NCBI RefSeq assembly: GCF_040869045.1
Contig: NC_090319.1
Coordinates: 57,384,779 to 57,448,778 of the forward strand
DNA from: Eurosta solidaginis
Taxonomy: Eukaryota > Arthropoda > Insecta > Diptera > Tephritidae
Direction: 5' to 3'
Length of the DNA: 64,000 nucleotides
Every line of letters starts with the position of its first letter. Within the stretch, counting starts at the first letter, position 1. A program made the translations under genes and the position numbers. The notes beneath the pieces are model-generated. The model searched no databases and was not told the DNA's origin. It worked only from the letters and a program-made list of their open reading frames with translations. Positions 21,499-33,820 of this stretch are shown here, piece by piece.

Positions 21499-23099
21499 AG
21501 CGTAGGTTAGGATAGGTTGAACTGGCCGGTCCATGAGGACCTACTGAATGGGTCCGTAGTGTTACCAGAAGTTTGTTTTAACGACCAAACTGAAAAACCA
21601 TATCAAAAACCAGGACCTATATTATAAAATAACTCCGTCCTCTGAGCAAATACGAGACGCTTCCTGGGACTTAAGCCACTTGCTGTTTCTAGATATGATA
21701 GCCGCATCACTCCTAATAGCTGGATTCTTAGCCTGGCAAGCACAGGACACGAGCACAGAACGTGCTCGATCGTTTCCTCCTCCAGCCAGTACTTCCTACA
21801 TATGCTATCACTGACCAAGCATATTTTAGAGGCATGTGACGCCACAAGGCAGTGTGCAGTCAGAATAGCCGTCATGAGTCTAGAGTCCTCTCTTTTTAAT
21901 GATAGAAGCCACTTTGTTAGTCTAAGGTTGTAAGACCTACCCATAATCTTCGATCATGTGCACCTCTCGCCTTCGCTTAATCTCGCCCAGTCTAATTGGG
22001 ACGTCTACGGGGCAAGCTTCAAGTGATGCGCCCTTTTTTTAGCTAGTTCATCCGCTTTTTCATTCCCATCTATTCCCATATGCCCTAGATGTGTGCTTCT
22101 CCCTGTCCCAATTCTCTCCAGGGACTGCTTACAGTCCAACACGCATTTTGCTGTGCTATGCGAGATTATTGCCTTAATTGCTGCTTGACTGTCAATATAA
22201 AAGTTAACACGGTTGCAGCTTAAGCTATTCTCTTCCAGGGTTTCTACTGCTTTGGCTACTATTTCCGCTTGGAAAACGCTACAGTAATTCGGCAGCCTGT
22301 AGGATCTGTTTATTTCCGGATCAGCACAGTATACCGCAGACTCTACTCCTTCCACTACTTTGGAACCATCTGTGTACACATTAACCTGGGTCGATTTGTA
22401 TGGACGAAAGTTAACCGATGTCGCGCCATCGATTTTTCGATAGGATTTGGGGTCAGGAAAATTAAGTTCCACTACGCATACCCAAAAAAATAATTTTCGA
22501 GCCTACAAAAAAAAAATGACGAAAAAAAACTACCAAAACACTCCTCAAAACACAAAAAATATTTTTTTTCTTCAAAAAACTGTTATAAAAACGTTGGCGA
22601 TAACAGTTTTTTGAAAAAAATATTTATTGGGTTTTGGGTAGTGTTTTGGTCGAAAAATTTAGCCTATCGTCATTTTTTTTTTGCAGGCTCGAACTTTTTT
22701 TCCTGAGCCCAAATCCTATCGAAAAATCAATGGCGCGATATCGGTTAATAAAGCAACTCAGTCTAGTACACATGTATCGCCTCGTCCGCCATTTCAGCAC
22801 CCTTGCGCCAACCGTCCACCTTTATTGTGGCCTTAAGATCAACCTCGAAGCGCAGATAGGGAATCAGGTAGTCTGTCTACTATGGCCGTATGGTCTGCGC
22901 TCAAGCTGCCCCGAGGCACCGAGCCTGGTTGCAGTTGTTAACGCTATGTTCTTTGCTACCAGGTTTACAGGTGGAACGTGCAGAATGGCATACAGTGCAG
23001 CCGTCGGGGTTGTTTTCAGGGCTCCCGTAATGATAAGCATTGATAGTCTGCATACCCCCTCTAATTTTTGAGGTAGGTTGTTTTTTGTGTGGGCGTAAG
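21499..23099 (-). pseudogene. Non-LTR retrotransposon 3' half, second copy, with MITE M2
   Basis: Same order as 955-2555: RT connection (23098-22775), M2, RNase H (22373-22005) and zinc-finger tail (21944-21603), with the same stops. The 113-residue tail is identical in protein to the first copy. Both RNase H frames carry a spurious N-terminus translated from the M2 arm (residues like YRKIDGATSVNF), which should not be read as part of the domain. Confidence 0.85.
22382..22765. mobile_element. MITE M2, copy B
   Basis: Same insertion as at 1838, with the target duplication GTACACAT at 22374-22381 and 22766-22773. It is 384 bp because one arm lost about 25 bp near 22690. Confidence 0.85.
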
Positions 23100-23782
23100 T
23101 TTTTGATGCAATTTGATGCTTCTAGCCGTAAAAAAGGGGGCAGAAATGACAGTTTATATGGGGTATATAATATATATACCACCGATCTCTATGATTCTTT
23201 CAGACAACAATATACGCTATATACATTAGAGGCATTCCTAATGAAAAGATAGGTCGACCTCTCCGATTTTCTTCAAATTCGGAAGACATGTAGTATTTGA
23301 CGTTTAGAATAGTATGTGAAAATATTTTTTTAAAATTTTGAATATTTTGGATTTTATTGACAGTTGAAAATTTTTGAAAGCTTTTCTTTGAGTTAAAATA
23401 TCTTTTAAACTATTAATTTTAGAAAAAAAATCTTTTACTACAAGAAGTCTTTAAAATTTTGAAGTTTATAAAAAAAAGTTTATGTTCTCAAAATTTTGAA
23501 AAATAATATGATTGAAAAATAAAATAAAATTTTTTTTCAGTGTAAAGTAATGAAGGATAGCACCGATTCTCTTTAAAAAAATCTGAAAGAAACTTGAATA
23601 TATTCTTAACCTACTCTTCAAGTTTAAAAGAATGTTTTTTTTTTTGTTTTCGAGAAAAAAAATTTGAAAATTTTATTTTGAATAAATCTATGATTTTTAC
23701 GCACAGTAAGTTTGTGATACAAAAATTTTTACACTATATAACACTTCGAAATGGCATAAATATTATGAAAATGTAGTTTAAA

Positions 23783-25539
23783 TTAGGTCAGTTTTTTTAT
23801 TACTTTAAAAATTTTACAATCGCTCTCAATACAAGTCGATACAACTTTACATTTAATTTCGTTGCTTGAAAAGGGTATAAAGCTGTGGAATGACCGTGTG
23901 CCATTGATTCGAACAGCTGCAGCGAAACGATCCTTTAGGAAATCCGTTTCTTTTTGGTAATCAGCTTTGGAACAGAAACCAAATTGCATTGTTTTAAATT
24001 CATTTTTGACAGTATTAAAAAATTCAATTGGGGTAGTAATTGGTGTGGAGTCAGGACGGCGTAAACTTTCTCGTCAAGCAAATCGTTTAACAGTACCACC
24101 GATTCCATCACAAATCCTGAAAGTGATATATTAAATTAATAAAATTGTATTTATTTTTATATTGCGAAACTGCGCCATCTGAAAAGTAGTAAATTTTTTT
24201 AACATTTTCGTGATTATATTTTGCTACAGACCAATTAATAATTTTCTTTTGAAATAAATAAACAGCAGTGGTATCATGGATATTACACTCTGAGATGAGT
24301 ACAATGCTCTCAAATGTGAAGCTCTTATTCTTATCTTTTTTTGCGCGATAAACAACAAAGAGGTGAACTGTAACCTGATTGCTATTCCAGTGGTAATCCT
24401 GAATGGCGTTCTGTACCAGAAAAGTGAAATTTTCAGAGAAGTCGCCAACTACTATAAATTCGCCTTCCTTTAATTGAACTTTCAGTGCTTTGAAGAACTT
24501 GTTTTGGCTCTTGGCTATAAAGTTGTGTGTTAAAAGTACGGATGCATCGGCTTTCAGCATTTCAATAAACGTATGAGTATCCTTATTCACTGTTTCTATA
24601 GAAGAACGATCTGTATTGGTCCATTGTAAAAATTCCAAACTTTTTATATTATTTACTTCAAATGCTTTTCCAAGTTCAATACTTAATCCTTCAAAACCTG
24701 GAGAAGAATTACACTTTCTAAGTTGACAATTATGCTCGAATTTCTCACAAGTCATCTCATGTAAGACATCTTCGTATGTTTGAATAGAAATTTGGTTGGA
24801 GATATCTTTTAAAGCATCCATCATTAATTTGAAATTTTGATGAATTTTACAAACACATACTGTGTGAGTTCCAGCAGCATCGGCTAAAATACATTCCCAA
24901 GGACGTAGTTCGGCAAATTTACTGAATCCAACTTTTAAATCAGGATACATATTTTTAAATTCGACATAAGCTTCTTTCAGATTGCATAAGACCAATCGTT
25001 TCTGAATTTTTCACTTTTTTCCATCCGTTTGTCTTACAGATACGCAATCGTTCTGCCCAGGCTTAAGTCGACTAATATCATCTGACCTATAAAAATGTTG
25101 GACTATGGAAATATCATTTTCGGAAATCTTCCTTCCTGATATTTTTGAGTTGGGTTGGAACCAAATTCAAACATTTTTGTGTTTTTTTAGCATGAGAAGC
25201 TAACTTATAAGTTGTATTAAATTCTTTTTGGAGTTTGTATGCTGTCCAACTTGGTGGAGAAATTGTCAAACAAAAAATCTTTTCTGAATAATTCGAAATG
25301 GTTTGAAACTTTTTCTTTACAGATAAAAACATTTCCAAGCCGTCATCTCCTCCTGTATACACTTCACTATCTTCATCAGAACTTATATTTGGTGATGGAT
25401 TTACTTCGGAACCTGTTTTTACATTGGGAAATTTAGTTTCATTCAATGGACTTTCAATAATACTATTGCTAACCTCTTTAGATGGTACAGCATCTTTTAA
25501 CATTTTAATCCTGCAGCAAAAGCAGACATATTTCCCCAA
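23783..25539 (-). pseudogene. K transposase, near full length, frameshifted
   Basis: Minus strand from 25539. The N-terminal block has an YVCFCCRIK cysteine motif and an acidic linker (DEDSEVYTGGDD), then a helical WTAYKLQKEFN segment. After a frame change near 25110 come SDDISRLKPGQND and a KFAELRPWECILADAAGTH block, then the same core as copy 1 (GDFSEN, SDGAVSQYKNKYNF). An approximately 54-bp deletion near 24108 removes the HGK-CDG block, and the C-terminal YQKETDFLKDRF block is at 23989-23783. Total about 580 codons. Comparison of both copies shows a two-part protein with a Cys-rich N-terminus and a DDE-like core. No intron is evident. Superfamily not identified. Confidence 0.75.
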
Positions 25540-25667
25540 ATTGAGAAGTTTTTTAATAGTTCTGGCGTAGATTTACCTTCATTTTTTTAACCCAGTTGTG
25601 ATAAGGCAAATCAAAAGGATTACAACAAAATTTTTTATTTGACATTTTTGGGAATCAGAATATGTAT

Positions 25668-26110
25668 GGGATATTCCATCCCATTTCGACCAATTTTGAA
25701 CCCGACCCCTTTAGAATTGGCTGAAAGTTTTTCTTCTTTTTCTAGCTTACGAAAGACGTATTTCAGAATTTTTTCAAATTTTTTCATCCAACTCAAAAAA
25801 AGTTAGGAATTTTTAAAAAACACGGTTTTTGTTTTCAAAATGCTACAACTTTTTCAAAAATTGACCGTTTGGGATCTTTTTTTTTTAATTTGTTTTTAAA
25901 TGTACTTTTCGGAAAAAATACAAAAAAATTTTTAAAGTTTTTTTTTAATTTTTCAGTTTTTCGAGATTTTTCGCATTTCGCCATTTTCTTTTTTCTTATA
26001 TAAAACTTCAATCAATTCTGCAATCATCCCACTAATCCCGGAGTGGGCCGATTTTTTTTATATTGTTTTTTATTTAATTGAAAAAAAATTTTTCAAAAAT
26101 AAAATTTTTT
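25668..26110. mobile_element. MITE M1, truncated, inside K copy 2
   Basis: The full left arm and centre of M1 (terminus gggatattccatccc), ending shortly after the centre. It lies upstream of the transposase start within K. Confidence 0.75.
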
Positions 26111-26806
26111 TTTTATCAATTTTATTTATATAACAAAAAAATTTAAGACTTCGCATTATATATTAATTAACGGCCTTATTCATAGAAAATAAAATAGGTT
26201 TGACCAATCTTTTTTATTTTCTATGAATAAGAAGGTAAATATATATGTAGAAAACATCTGTTAACAATACGGATGCCATTTCGAAGTGTTATATAGTGTA
26301 AAAATTTTTGAATCACAAACTTACTGTGCGTAAAAATCATAGATTTATTCAACATAAAATTTTTAATTTTTTTTTCTCGAAAACAAAAAAAAAACATTCT
26401 TTTAAATTTGAAGGGTAGGTTAAGAACATATTCAAGTTTCTTTCAGATTATTTTAAAGAGAATCGGTGCTATCCTTCATTACTTTATACTGAAAAAAAAT
26501 TTTATTTTATTTTTCAATCATATTATTTTTCAAAATTTTGAGAACATAAAATTTTTTTTATAAACTTCAAAAATTTTAAAGACTTTTTGTAGTAAAAGTT
26601 TTTTTCTAAAATTAATAGTTTAAAAGATATTTTATCCCAAAGAAAAGCTTTCAAAAATTTTGAACTGTCAATAAAATCCAAAATATTCAAAATTTAAAAA
26701 AAAATATTTCCGCACATTATTCTAGACGTCAAATACTACATATGTTTTCCGAATTTGAAGAAAATCGAACAGGTCGACCTATCTTTTCATATGGAATGCC
26801 TCATAT

Positions 26807-27290
26807 GCATTTGGTGAAATTTGAAGCTTCTAGCTGTTAAATGGGGAAGAAATTGCGAAAAGTTTCTTATCTGAACAATCGGTTGTGGGGGATATATGCT
26901 ATATATACGACCGATCTCATCCATTTGTTCACGAAACAATATGTGCAATATACGAGAGCATATGGTGCAGGTTGAAGCTTCAATCTGATAAATTGAGGAA
27001 GATATGACGAAAATTCTCTTTTTCTGAAAAATCGGTTGTATGGAGGATATATCCCATAGTGGTTCGATCCGGCCGGTTCCGAAAAATGTCTAATCGGACA
27101 CCTATGTATACCTGATCACAAAATTTTATCAAGATATTCCAAAAATTGAGGGACTAGTTTGCATACAAACAAACAGATGGACAGACGGACATGGCTAAAT
27201 CAACTCAGCTTTTCATCATGATTATTATACTTTAAATATTTACAATTTTGGGATTCGTGACGAAGTTAATATACCATTTCTAATTAATCA
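26807..27290. repeat. Dispersed repeat flanking K copy 2
   Basis: Matches 5586-5922, then continues with a 'gacagacggacatggct' phrase at about 27180 and ends 'cgaagttaatatacc', a tail common among fly dispersed repeats as I recall them. This extension is lost in copy 1, where non-LTR sequence abuts instead. 27291-27548 holds nothing recognisable. Confidence 0.55.
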
Positions 27291-27548
27291 GCTGGTCTCC
27301 CTTCGCCTCACTCTTCACTGCTTTCTTAAATAAAAGGGTTTATAGTTTTCGTTTAAACGTTATAAAAATTCACTTGTTATTTATTATTTAATAATTAAGT
27401 AACTAACTTTAACAAATATATTTGAATATTGTTAAAATTCTAGCAATTGATTTGAAATATTCACTTTGTACATACTTAAAGGGTCTCGCGGTCTAAATAT
27501 TTATGAAGGCGGCTTAAATAATTTCATTTTCATGAAAGGCATAAAAAG

Positions 27549-28020
27549 ATTTCAGATGTTAAATAGGTCTATTTACTAAAATATTTTCGGGAAAGTTCGG
27601 GTAACATTTTCTATTGGTGTCTAAAATTTTTCAAGTCAATTATCTCTCTTCCATTAGTTGATCCATATATTGGCCTATAACTTTATTTCTGTTAAGCCAG
27701 CGAACAAGACTTATATGTTGTCAGAAAGACGGCATTTAGCGCTTTAAGCAGTGTATAAACTGTTAATTGATTCTTGGAGATGTTAGAGAAGCCTTACAAA
27801 ATATGACGAAAATTTAAATTGTTTTATCTCTTTTTTAATTTATATATACAAAGGATAATCTGATGAAAATCTAAAATCAGTTCTGATTTCAAGAAGATAT
27901 GAATTTTAAAGATTAATGTAGGTTTTATTGATGTATTCAATAATTTCACATGAAGACACACGCCAGCTTGCATTTTTCTTGTGAATCTTATCTGCTTAAA
28001 AAAAAAAAATATATATATAT
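27549..28020 (+). repeat. E-family forward fragment
   Basis: Matches 12690-13140, including 'ggcctataactttatttctg' and 'aaaggataatctgatgaaaa'. An M1 insertion ends it inside the A/T run at 28010-28020. Confidence 0.75.
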
Positions 28021-28509
28021 GGGGTATTCCATCCCATTTCGATCAATTTTGAACCCGACCCCTTTAGAATTGGCTGAAAGTTTTTCTTCTTTTTCTAGCT
28101 TACGAAAGACGTTTTTAAAATTTTTTCATCCAACTCAAAAAAAGTTATGAATTTAAAAAAAACACCGTTTTTGTTTTCAAAATGCTATAACTTTTTCAAA
28201 TATTGACCGTTTGGGATCTTTTTTTTTTTAAAATTTGTTTTTAAATGTACTTTTCGTAAAAAATTCAAAAAAAATTTTAAAGTTTTTTTTTGTAATTTTT
28301 CATCCCAAACGGTCAATTTTTGAAAAAGTTATAGCATTTTGAAACCAAAAACGGTGTTTTTTTTAAAATTCACAACATTTTTGAGTTGGATGAAAAATTT
28401 TGAAAAACTTCTGAAAAACGTCTTTCGTAAGCTAGAAAAAGAAGAAAAACTTTCAGCCAATTCTAAAGGGGACGGGTTCAAAATTGGTCGAAATGGGATG
28501 GAATACCCC
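28021..28509. mobile_element. MITE M1, both ends present, centre deleted
   Basis: 489 bp with ggggtattcc at the left and ggaatacccc at the right, embedded in an AT microsatellite on both sides, consistent with an ATAT-type target. The central GC-richer part seen at 16398-16436 is missing. Confidence 0.82.
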
Positions 28510-28535
28510 ATATATATATATATATATATATATAT
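28510..28535. repeat. AT dinucleotide microsatellite
   Basis: About 13 repeats directly after M1, probably target-site AT repeats extended by slippage. Confidence 0.8.
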
Positions 28536-28569
28536 TTGTAGACAATATCTTAGCGAAAAATAGTTTTAA

Positions 28570-29030
28570 TTAAAGTGTTAGCGACCTTTTTGTGTTATAT
28601 AAATATGTTTTTTTGCCGGCTCTAGGCCAAATTTGTGAATAAAAACACGTAAGTATTTTTCTTTTTTACTAATATATTTCGGTATACCGGTAAACGGGTA
28701 CCATCTTCAGCGCGACTGTTGATAAAAATTAGACAATATATCAAAAATCACTTAATTAACAAATAATAATAAATATTCTTAACATACGTTTATTTACACA
28801 TCTGTTTGCTAGTAAATGTTTGTACAAGTGAGCGCAATTAACTGTGTCTGTTTTGTAGTTTAGTCTGATGTTAGTTGGCGTGTTTATAATGTGTAACACT
28901 TCAAGAGTAAATCTCTTCGTATGTTGTTGTTCCTGTGTAAAAATTTCGGCTGCGCTAAGTTGGGCGAGTGGCCACTAGATGCACAGTGAGCCATGAGTTT
29001 TTTGATTTGTAACATAATTGCACTGTTCGA
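28570..29030 (-). pseudogene. Penelope-like element 3' fragment (GIY-YIG end)
   Basis: The minus strand around 29010-28884 encodes KKLMAHCASSGHSPN followed by LLKCYTL. This continues as INTPTNIRL and DTVNCAHLY downstream, matching the His-Cys and Glu region of the GIY-YIG endonuclease of Penelope-like elements. The following AT-rich part (28660-28730), with 'ccatcttcagcgcgactg', resembles the element's terminal repeat region. Only about 60 codons of coding sequence remain. 29031-29420 has no recognised gene. Confidence 0.6.
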
Positions 29031-29420
29031 AATGGAAATAGTAACAAAGTCCGAAAGAAAAGAACTCTCCACAACTACAGCACAACCCCCCAACTACTGG
29101 ATTTTATTAAAAAAGAATAAAAAGAAAAAAATGTCGTTGCAGAAAAAGTTACTATTTCAAAGTTTAGTTGCAAATAAGAAATACTTCTATAGGCTCATTC
29201 CATTTCAAGACACCCGGTCCGCGCAAGACATGATTTTTGATTTCGATGAAATTTTAATATGTTGTTCTTTGGTCAAAATAATGAAAAATTACAACAAATG
29301 AATGTTTTTAATAATAAATGTGATATTTTAATTAATTTTATTGGTAAATTTAATAGCCTTGTTTAATATAATTTGATAATTTTAATTGAGCTTTAGGCCA
29401 GATTTTTGAATAAAACTTCT

Positions 29421-32005
29421 TTTTATACTTAGTTGAGCAGAGCTCACAGAGTATATTAAGTTTGATTGGATAACGGTTGGTTGTACAGGTATAAAGGAAT
29501 CGAGATAGATATAGACTTCTATATATCGAAATCATCAGGATCGAAAAAACATTTGATTGAGCCATGTCCGTCCGTCCGTCCGTTAACACGATAACTTGAG
29601 TAAATTTTGAGGTATCTTGATGAAATTTGGTATGTAGGTTCCTGAGCACTCATCTGAGATCGCTATTTAAAATGAACGATATCGGACTATAACCACGCCC
29701 ACTTTTTCGATATCGAAAATTTCGAAAAACCGAAAAAGTGCAATAAGTCATTACCAAAGACAATAAAGCGATGAAATTTGGTAGGTGAGTTGAACTTATG
29801 ACGCAGAATAGAAAATTAGTAAAATTTTGTACAATGGGCGTGGCACCGCCCACTTTTAAAAGAAGGTAATTTAAAACTTTTGCAAGCTGTAATTAGGCAG
29901 TCGTTGAAGATATCATGATGAAATTTGGCAGCAACGTTACTCCTATTATTATATGTACGCTTAATAAAAATTTGCAAAATCGGAAAAGGACCACGCCCAC
30001 TTTAAAAAAAAAAAATTTTAAGTAAAATTTTAACAAAAAATTTAATATCTTTACAGTATATAAGTAAATTATGTCAACATTCAACTCCAGTAATGATATG
30101 GTGCAACAAAATACAAAAATAAAAGAAAATTTCAAAATGGGCGTGGCTCCACCCTTTTTCATTTTATTTGTCTAGGATACTTTTAAAGCCATAAGTCGAA
30201 CAAAAATTTGCCAATCCTTTTGAAATTTGGTAGGGGCATAGATTTTATGACGTTAACTGTTTTCTGTGAAAATGGGCGAAATCGGTTGAAGCCACGCCCA
30301 GTTTTTATACACAGTCGTCCGTCTGTCCTTCCGCATTGCCGTTAACACGATAACTAGAGCAAGAATCGACATATCCTTACTGTACTTAGTTCACGTACTT
30401 ATCTGAACGCACTTTATCTTGGTATAAAAAATGAACGAAATCCGACTATGACCACGCCCACTTTTTCGATATCGAAAATTACGAAAAATGAAAAAGTGCT
30501 ATAATTCTATACCAAATACGAAAAAAGGGATGAAACATGGTAATTGGATTGGTTTATTGACGCGAAATATAACTTTAGAAAAAACTTTGTAAAATGGTTG
30601 TGACACCTACCATATTAAGTAGAAGAAAATGAAAAAGTTCTGCAGTGGGAAATAAAAAACCCTTGAAATCTTGGCAGGCATTACATATATAAATAAATTA
30701 ACGGTATCGAACAGATGATATTCTGGGTCACCCTGGTCCACATTTTGGTCGATATCTGGAAAACGCCTTCACATATACAACTACCACCACTCCCTCTTAA
30801 AACTCTCTTTAATACCTTTAATTTGATACCAATATCGTACAAACACATTCTAGAGTCACCCCTGGTCCACCTTTATGGCCATATCTCGAAAAGGCGTCCA
30901 CCTATAGAACTAAGCCCCACGCCCTTTTAAAATACTCATTAACACCTTTCATTTGATACCCATATCGTACAAACATATTCTAGTCACTCCTGGTCCACCT
31001 TTATGGCGATATTTCGAAAAGGCGACCACCTATGGAACAAAGGCCCACTCCCTTTTAAAAATACTCATTAACACATTTCATTTGATACCCATATCGTACA
31101 ACCGCATTCTAGAGTCACCCTTGGTCCACCTTTATGGCGATATCTCGAAAAAGCGACCACCTATACAACTACCACCACTCCCTTTTAAAACCCTCATTAA
31201 TACCTTTAATTTGTTACCCATATCGTACAAACAAATTCTAGGGTCAATCCTGGTCCACCTTTATGGCGATATCTCGAAAAGGCGTCCACCTATAGAACTA
31301 AGCCCCACGCCCTTTTAAAATACTCATTAACACCTTTCATTTGATACCAATATCGTACAAACACATTCTAGAGTCACCCCTGGTCCACTTTTATTGCGAT
31401 ACATCGAAACGGCGCCCACCTATAGAACTAAGGCCCACTCCCTTTTAAAATACTCATTAAAACCTTTCGTTTGATAACGCTATTGTACAAACGCATTCTA
31501 GAGTCACCCCTGGTCCACCTTTATGGCGATATCTCGAAAAAGCGACCACCTATACAACTACCACCACTCCCTTTTAAAACCCTCATTGATACCTTTAATT
31601 TGATACCCATATCGTACAAACATATTCTAGGGTCACTCCTGGTCCACCTTTATGGCGATATCTCGAAACGGCGTCCACCTATGGAACTAAGGATCACTCC
31701 CTTTTAAAATACTCATTAGCACCTTTCATTTGATACCCATATTGTACAAACACATTCTAGAGTCACCCCCGGTCCACCCTTATTGCGATATCCCTAAATG
31801 GCGTCCACCTATAGAACTATGGCCCACTCCCTCATAAAATACTCTTTAATGCCTTTCATTTGATACACATGTCATACAAACACATTCCAGGGTTTCCCTC
31901 GGTTCATTTTCCTACATGGTTATTTTCCCTTATGTTGTCACCATAGCTCTCAACTGAGTATGTAATGTTCGGTTACACCCGAACTTAACCTTCCTTACTT
32001 GTTTT
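29421..32005 (-). mobile_element. P-family dispersed transposon with internal minisatellite, copy 1
   Basis: Read on the minus strand it begins acaagtaaggaaggtt (about 32005) and ends at a 'gctctgctcaactgag'-like terminus (about 29430). The same ends enclose 52976-55793 in the opposite orientation. It contains two 'gtccgtccgtccg'-type blocks and 'accacgcccac' phrases like E, so E and P may be distant relatives. I see no transposase. The short frames here run through repeat sequence. Confidence 0.7.
30725..31910. repeat. Minisatellite of about 129 bp inside P copy 1
   Basis: About nine units, each with 'attctagagtcacccctggt', 'ggcgatatctcgaaaa' and 'actcccttttaaaa' phrases; spacings of 129 bp were counted at 30840, 30969, 31098 and 31227. 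Because 129 is a multiple of three, the repeats give false 43-residue periodic frames. Confidence 0.85.
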
Positions 32006-32194
32006 AGTAGTATTCAACATATATTTATTTGTTCGATATTTCGACTTCAACCTGAATTCAGCATCAAGAATCTACGAAAAGAAAACAATTAACATTTTTA
32101 AACATACATTTCCGTAGCAAAAATACGACTTACACATATGAAAACAGAAATTATGACAAGATAAAATTATAAACAAAAGAGCGAAAAATATAAA

Positions 32195-32461
32195 TGCCAA
32201 GATAGCCGGAATAAAGAGACTCACACTATTTATAGTTTACTGCGTTTAATTATTTAATTTTAATATATGGTAAAATAAATTATTACAAACACGACTGTCC
32301 TCGTTCACGGTTCAATTCAACTCTCTCAATCTACTCGGTCTCTCTCTCTCTTGTCCGTTGCTATTGTCAGTGTTGTCGTTGTCCATCAGGGTCGAATTTA
32401 ATAGTATTCAAATTAGATGAAATTCAATACAGAGGGTATTCATTTAAAATGTAACTTGACA
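32195..32461 (-). repeat. 3' LTR of the gypsy derivative
   Basis: 267 bp. By my reading it differs from the other LTR at about seven positions and one 2-base indel. TATAAATA occurs on the minus strand at 32234-32227. A CT-rich run lies at 32340-32352. Confidence 0.88.
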
Positions 32462-32473
32462 GCTCGGCCCATC

Positions 32474-33555
32474 CTACTCTGACATCGCCTCGATGTCATC
32501 TGGATTATCATCGTTTTCTATGTTATCACCTGCTGTGTCGTCATCTATAGTAGGTGGTAGTACACACCACGGTTTCATTCGATCAGATGAATAAATGGAA
32601 CTGAATCGTTTCTGTTTATGCTGCATACCGTCGATATCTTCAACCAAATATCTATCTTTACCAATCACCTTACTGACAACATATGGACCGCGATATCGTG
32701 TGTCCAATTTACGTGATTCACCAGCAGATTGTAAATCATTCCAAATTACTATCAAATCATCCACCTTATATTCAGTGGGAGATTTGTGCTTTTCGTCGAA
32801 TCTTTTCTTCCATTTCTCTCGCTGTTGCTGTAGTTTACTAAGAGCTTCTGCCCTTCTCTCTGCCATAGGGATTTCAACAGGGTCTTCAATGACTGCAGCT
32901 AAAAGTCGGTTTCGAATTACGTCTCGGATTTTAAAATCAAATATTAAATCGTTTGGGCTAAACCCAGTACTGGAGTTTATTTGTGCATTGACGCTGCATT
33001 GTAATTTTTGTAAATAATCGTCCCACTCTTTAGCATGGGTACCGGAAGTTCGAAGAACTTTCAGAATTACTTGATTGGCCCTCTCCACTTGACCATTGGA
33101 ACGAGGAGTTCTGACAGCAGTTTTTATATGCTGAATATCATGTTCGTCACAAAATTTCTCGAATTGCTTAGATGTGTACGCTGTCCCACGATCGCTTACA
33201 ATTCTCGCCGGTAATCAAAAATATGAGCTAAGCTCACTCAAAACCTGGATTACTGGTTGCGTCTTCGTATTTCTTACTGGCTTCACTATTAAGTACTTAG
33301 TGAAGGCGTCGCTTATTGCAATAACATATGTATAACCCTTCTTGCTTTTTACAAAGGGACCCAGATGGTCAACATGTATCGTATGAAAAGGAATAGGCGT
33401 AATATAATCAATATATAACGTACCTTCACGCTTGCCTCCAACCACTTTGTTATAACAACACTCTTCGCAAGCGGATATGTACTCCTTTACATACTTACTA
33501 TTACAAAAATTTGATTCTTTTCCGACAGATTGGATCTTTATCCCACTCTGAAAAT
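32474..33555 (-). pseudogene. gypsy integrase, one nonsense codon
   Basis: Minus-strand frame. Two zinc-binding cysteines (ACEECC) come first, then HVDHLGPFVKSKKG with the first catalytic Asp. A TGA codon near 33215 interrupts the frame, after which SDRGTAYTS carries the second Asp and MERANQ carries the catalytic Glu. The C-terminal part (YRGPYVVSKVIGKDRYLVED) is the usual strand-rich gypsy integrase tail, ending in an acidic stretch. The start of the domain is deleted into the 5' LTR. Confidence 0.85.
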
Positions 33556-33820
33556 TGCCAAGATAGCCGGAATAAAGAGACTCACACGATTTATAGTTCA
33601 CTGCGTTTAATTATTTAATTTTAATATATGGTAAAATAGATTATTACAAACACGACTGTCCTCGTTCACGGTTCAATTCAACTCTCTCAAACTACTCGGT
33701 CTCTCTCTCTTGTCCGTTGCTATTGGCAGTGTTGTCGTTGTCCGTCAGGGTTGAATTTAATAGTATTCAAATTAGATGAAATTCAATACAGAGGGTATTC
33801 ATTTAAAATGTAACTTGACA
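33556..33820 (-). repeat. 5' LTR of the gypsy derivative
   Basis: 265 bp, near-identical partner of 32195-32461. It ends directly against integrase sequence, marking a deletion breakpoint. Confidence 0.88.

Larger units (their letters stand above)
23229..26802 (-). mobile_element. DNA transposon K, copy 2, longer internal region
   Basis: Ends GAGGCATTCC and GGAATGCCTC, with long inverted arms (23229-about 23750 and about 26275-26802). The flanking tetranucleotides ATTA and ATAT do not match exactly, unlike ATAA/ATAA in copy 1. The interior carries the transposase gene on the minus strand and an M1 fragment. A hairpin occurs at 26174-26227, as in copy 1. Confidence 0.8.
20545..27142 (+). repeat. 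Right copy of the long direct duplication (partner 1-5922)
   Basis: Holds the same series as 1-5922: E palindrome, non-LTR 3' half with M2, and transposon K with its flank. This copy of K is longer (3574 against 2896 bp) and keeps the transposase N-terminal region. Continuity with E unit U3 on the left shows that the duplicated segment is bordered by E. Confidence 0.85.
32195..33820 (-). mobile_element. Ty3/gypsy retrotransposon deletion derivative, LTR-integrase-LTR
   Basis: Two LTRs of 267 and 265 bp flank only integrase sequence. TAAA flanks both sides (32191-32194 and 33821-33824), the 4-bp target duplication. The plus strand begins TGCCAAGATAGCC and ends AACTTGACA, with the element's own direction being minus. 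Gag, protease, reverse transcriptase and the primer-binding site are gone: the 5' LTR abuts integrase codons at 33555. Confidence 0.9.

Noticed and set aside
30715..31707. Repeated 43-residue frames (ISYKHILESPLVHLYGDIS type)
   Set aside because: They arise because the P minisatellite period of 129 bp is divisible by three. The frames drift with indels and are not kept in the second P copy.
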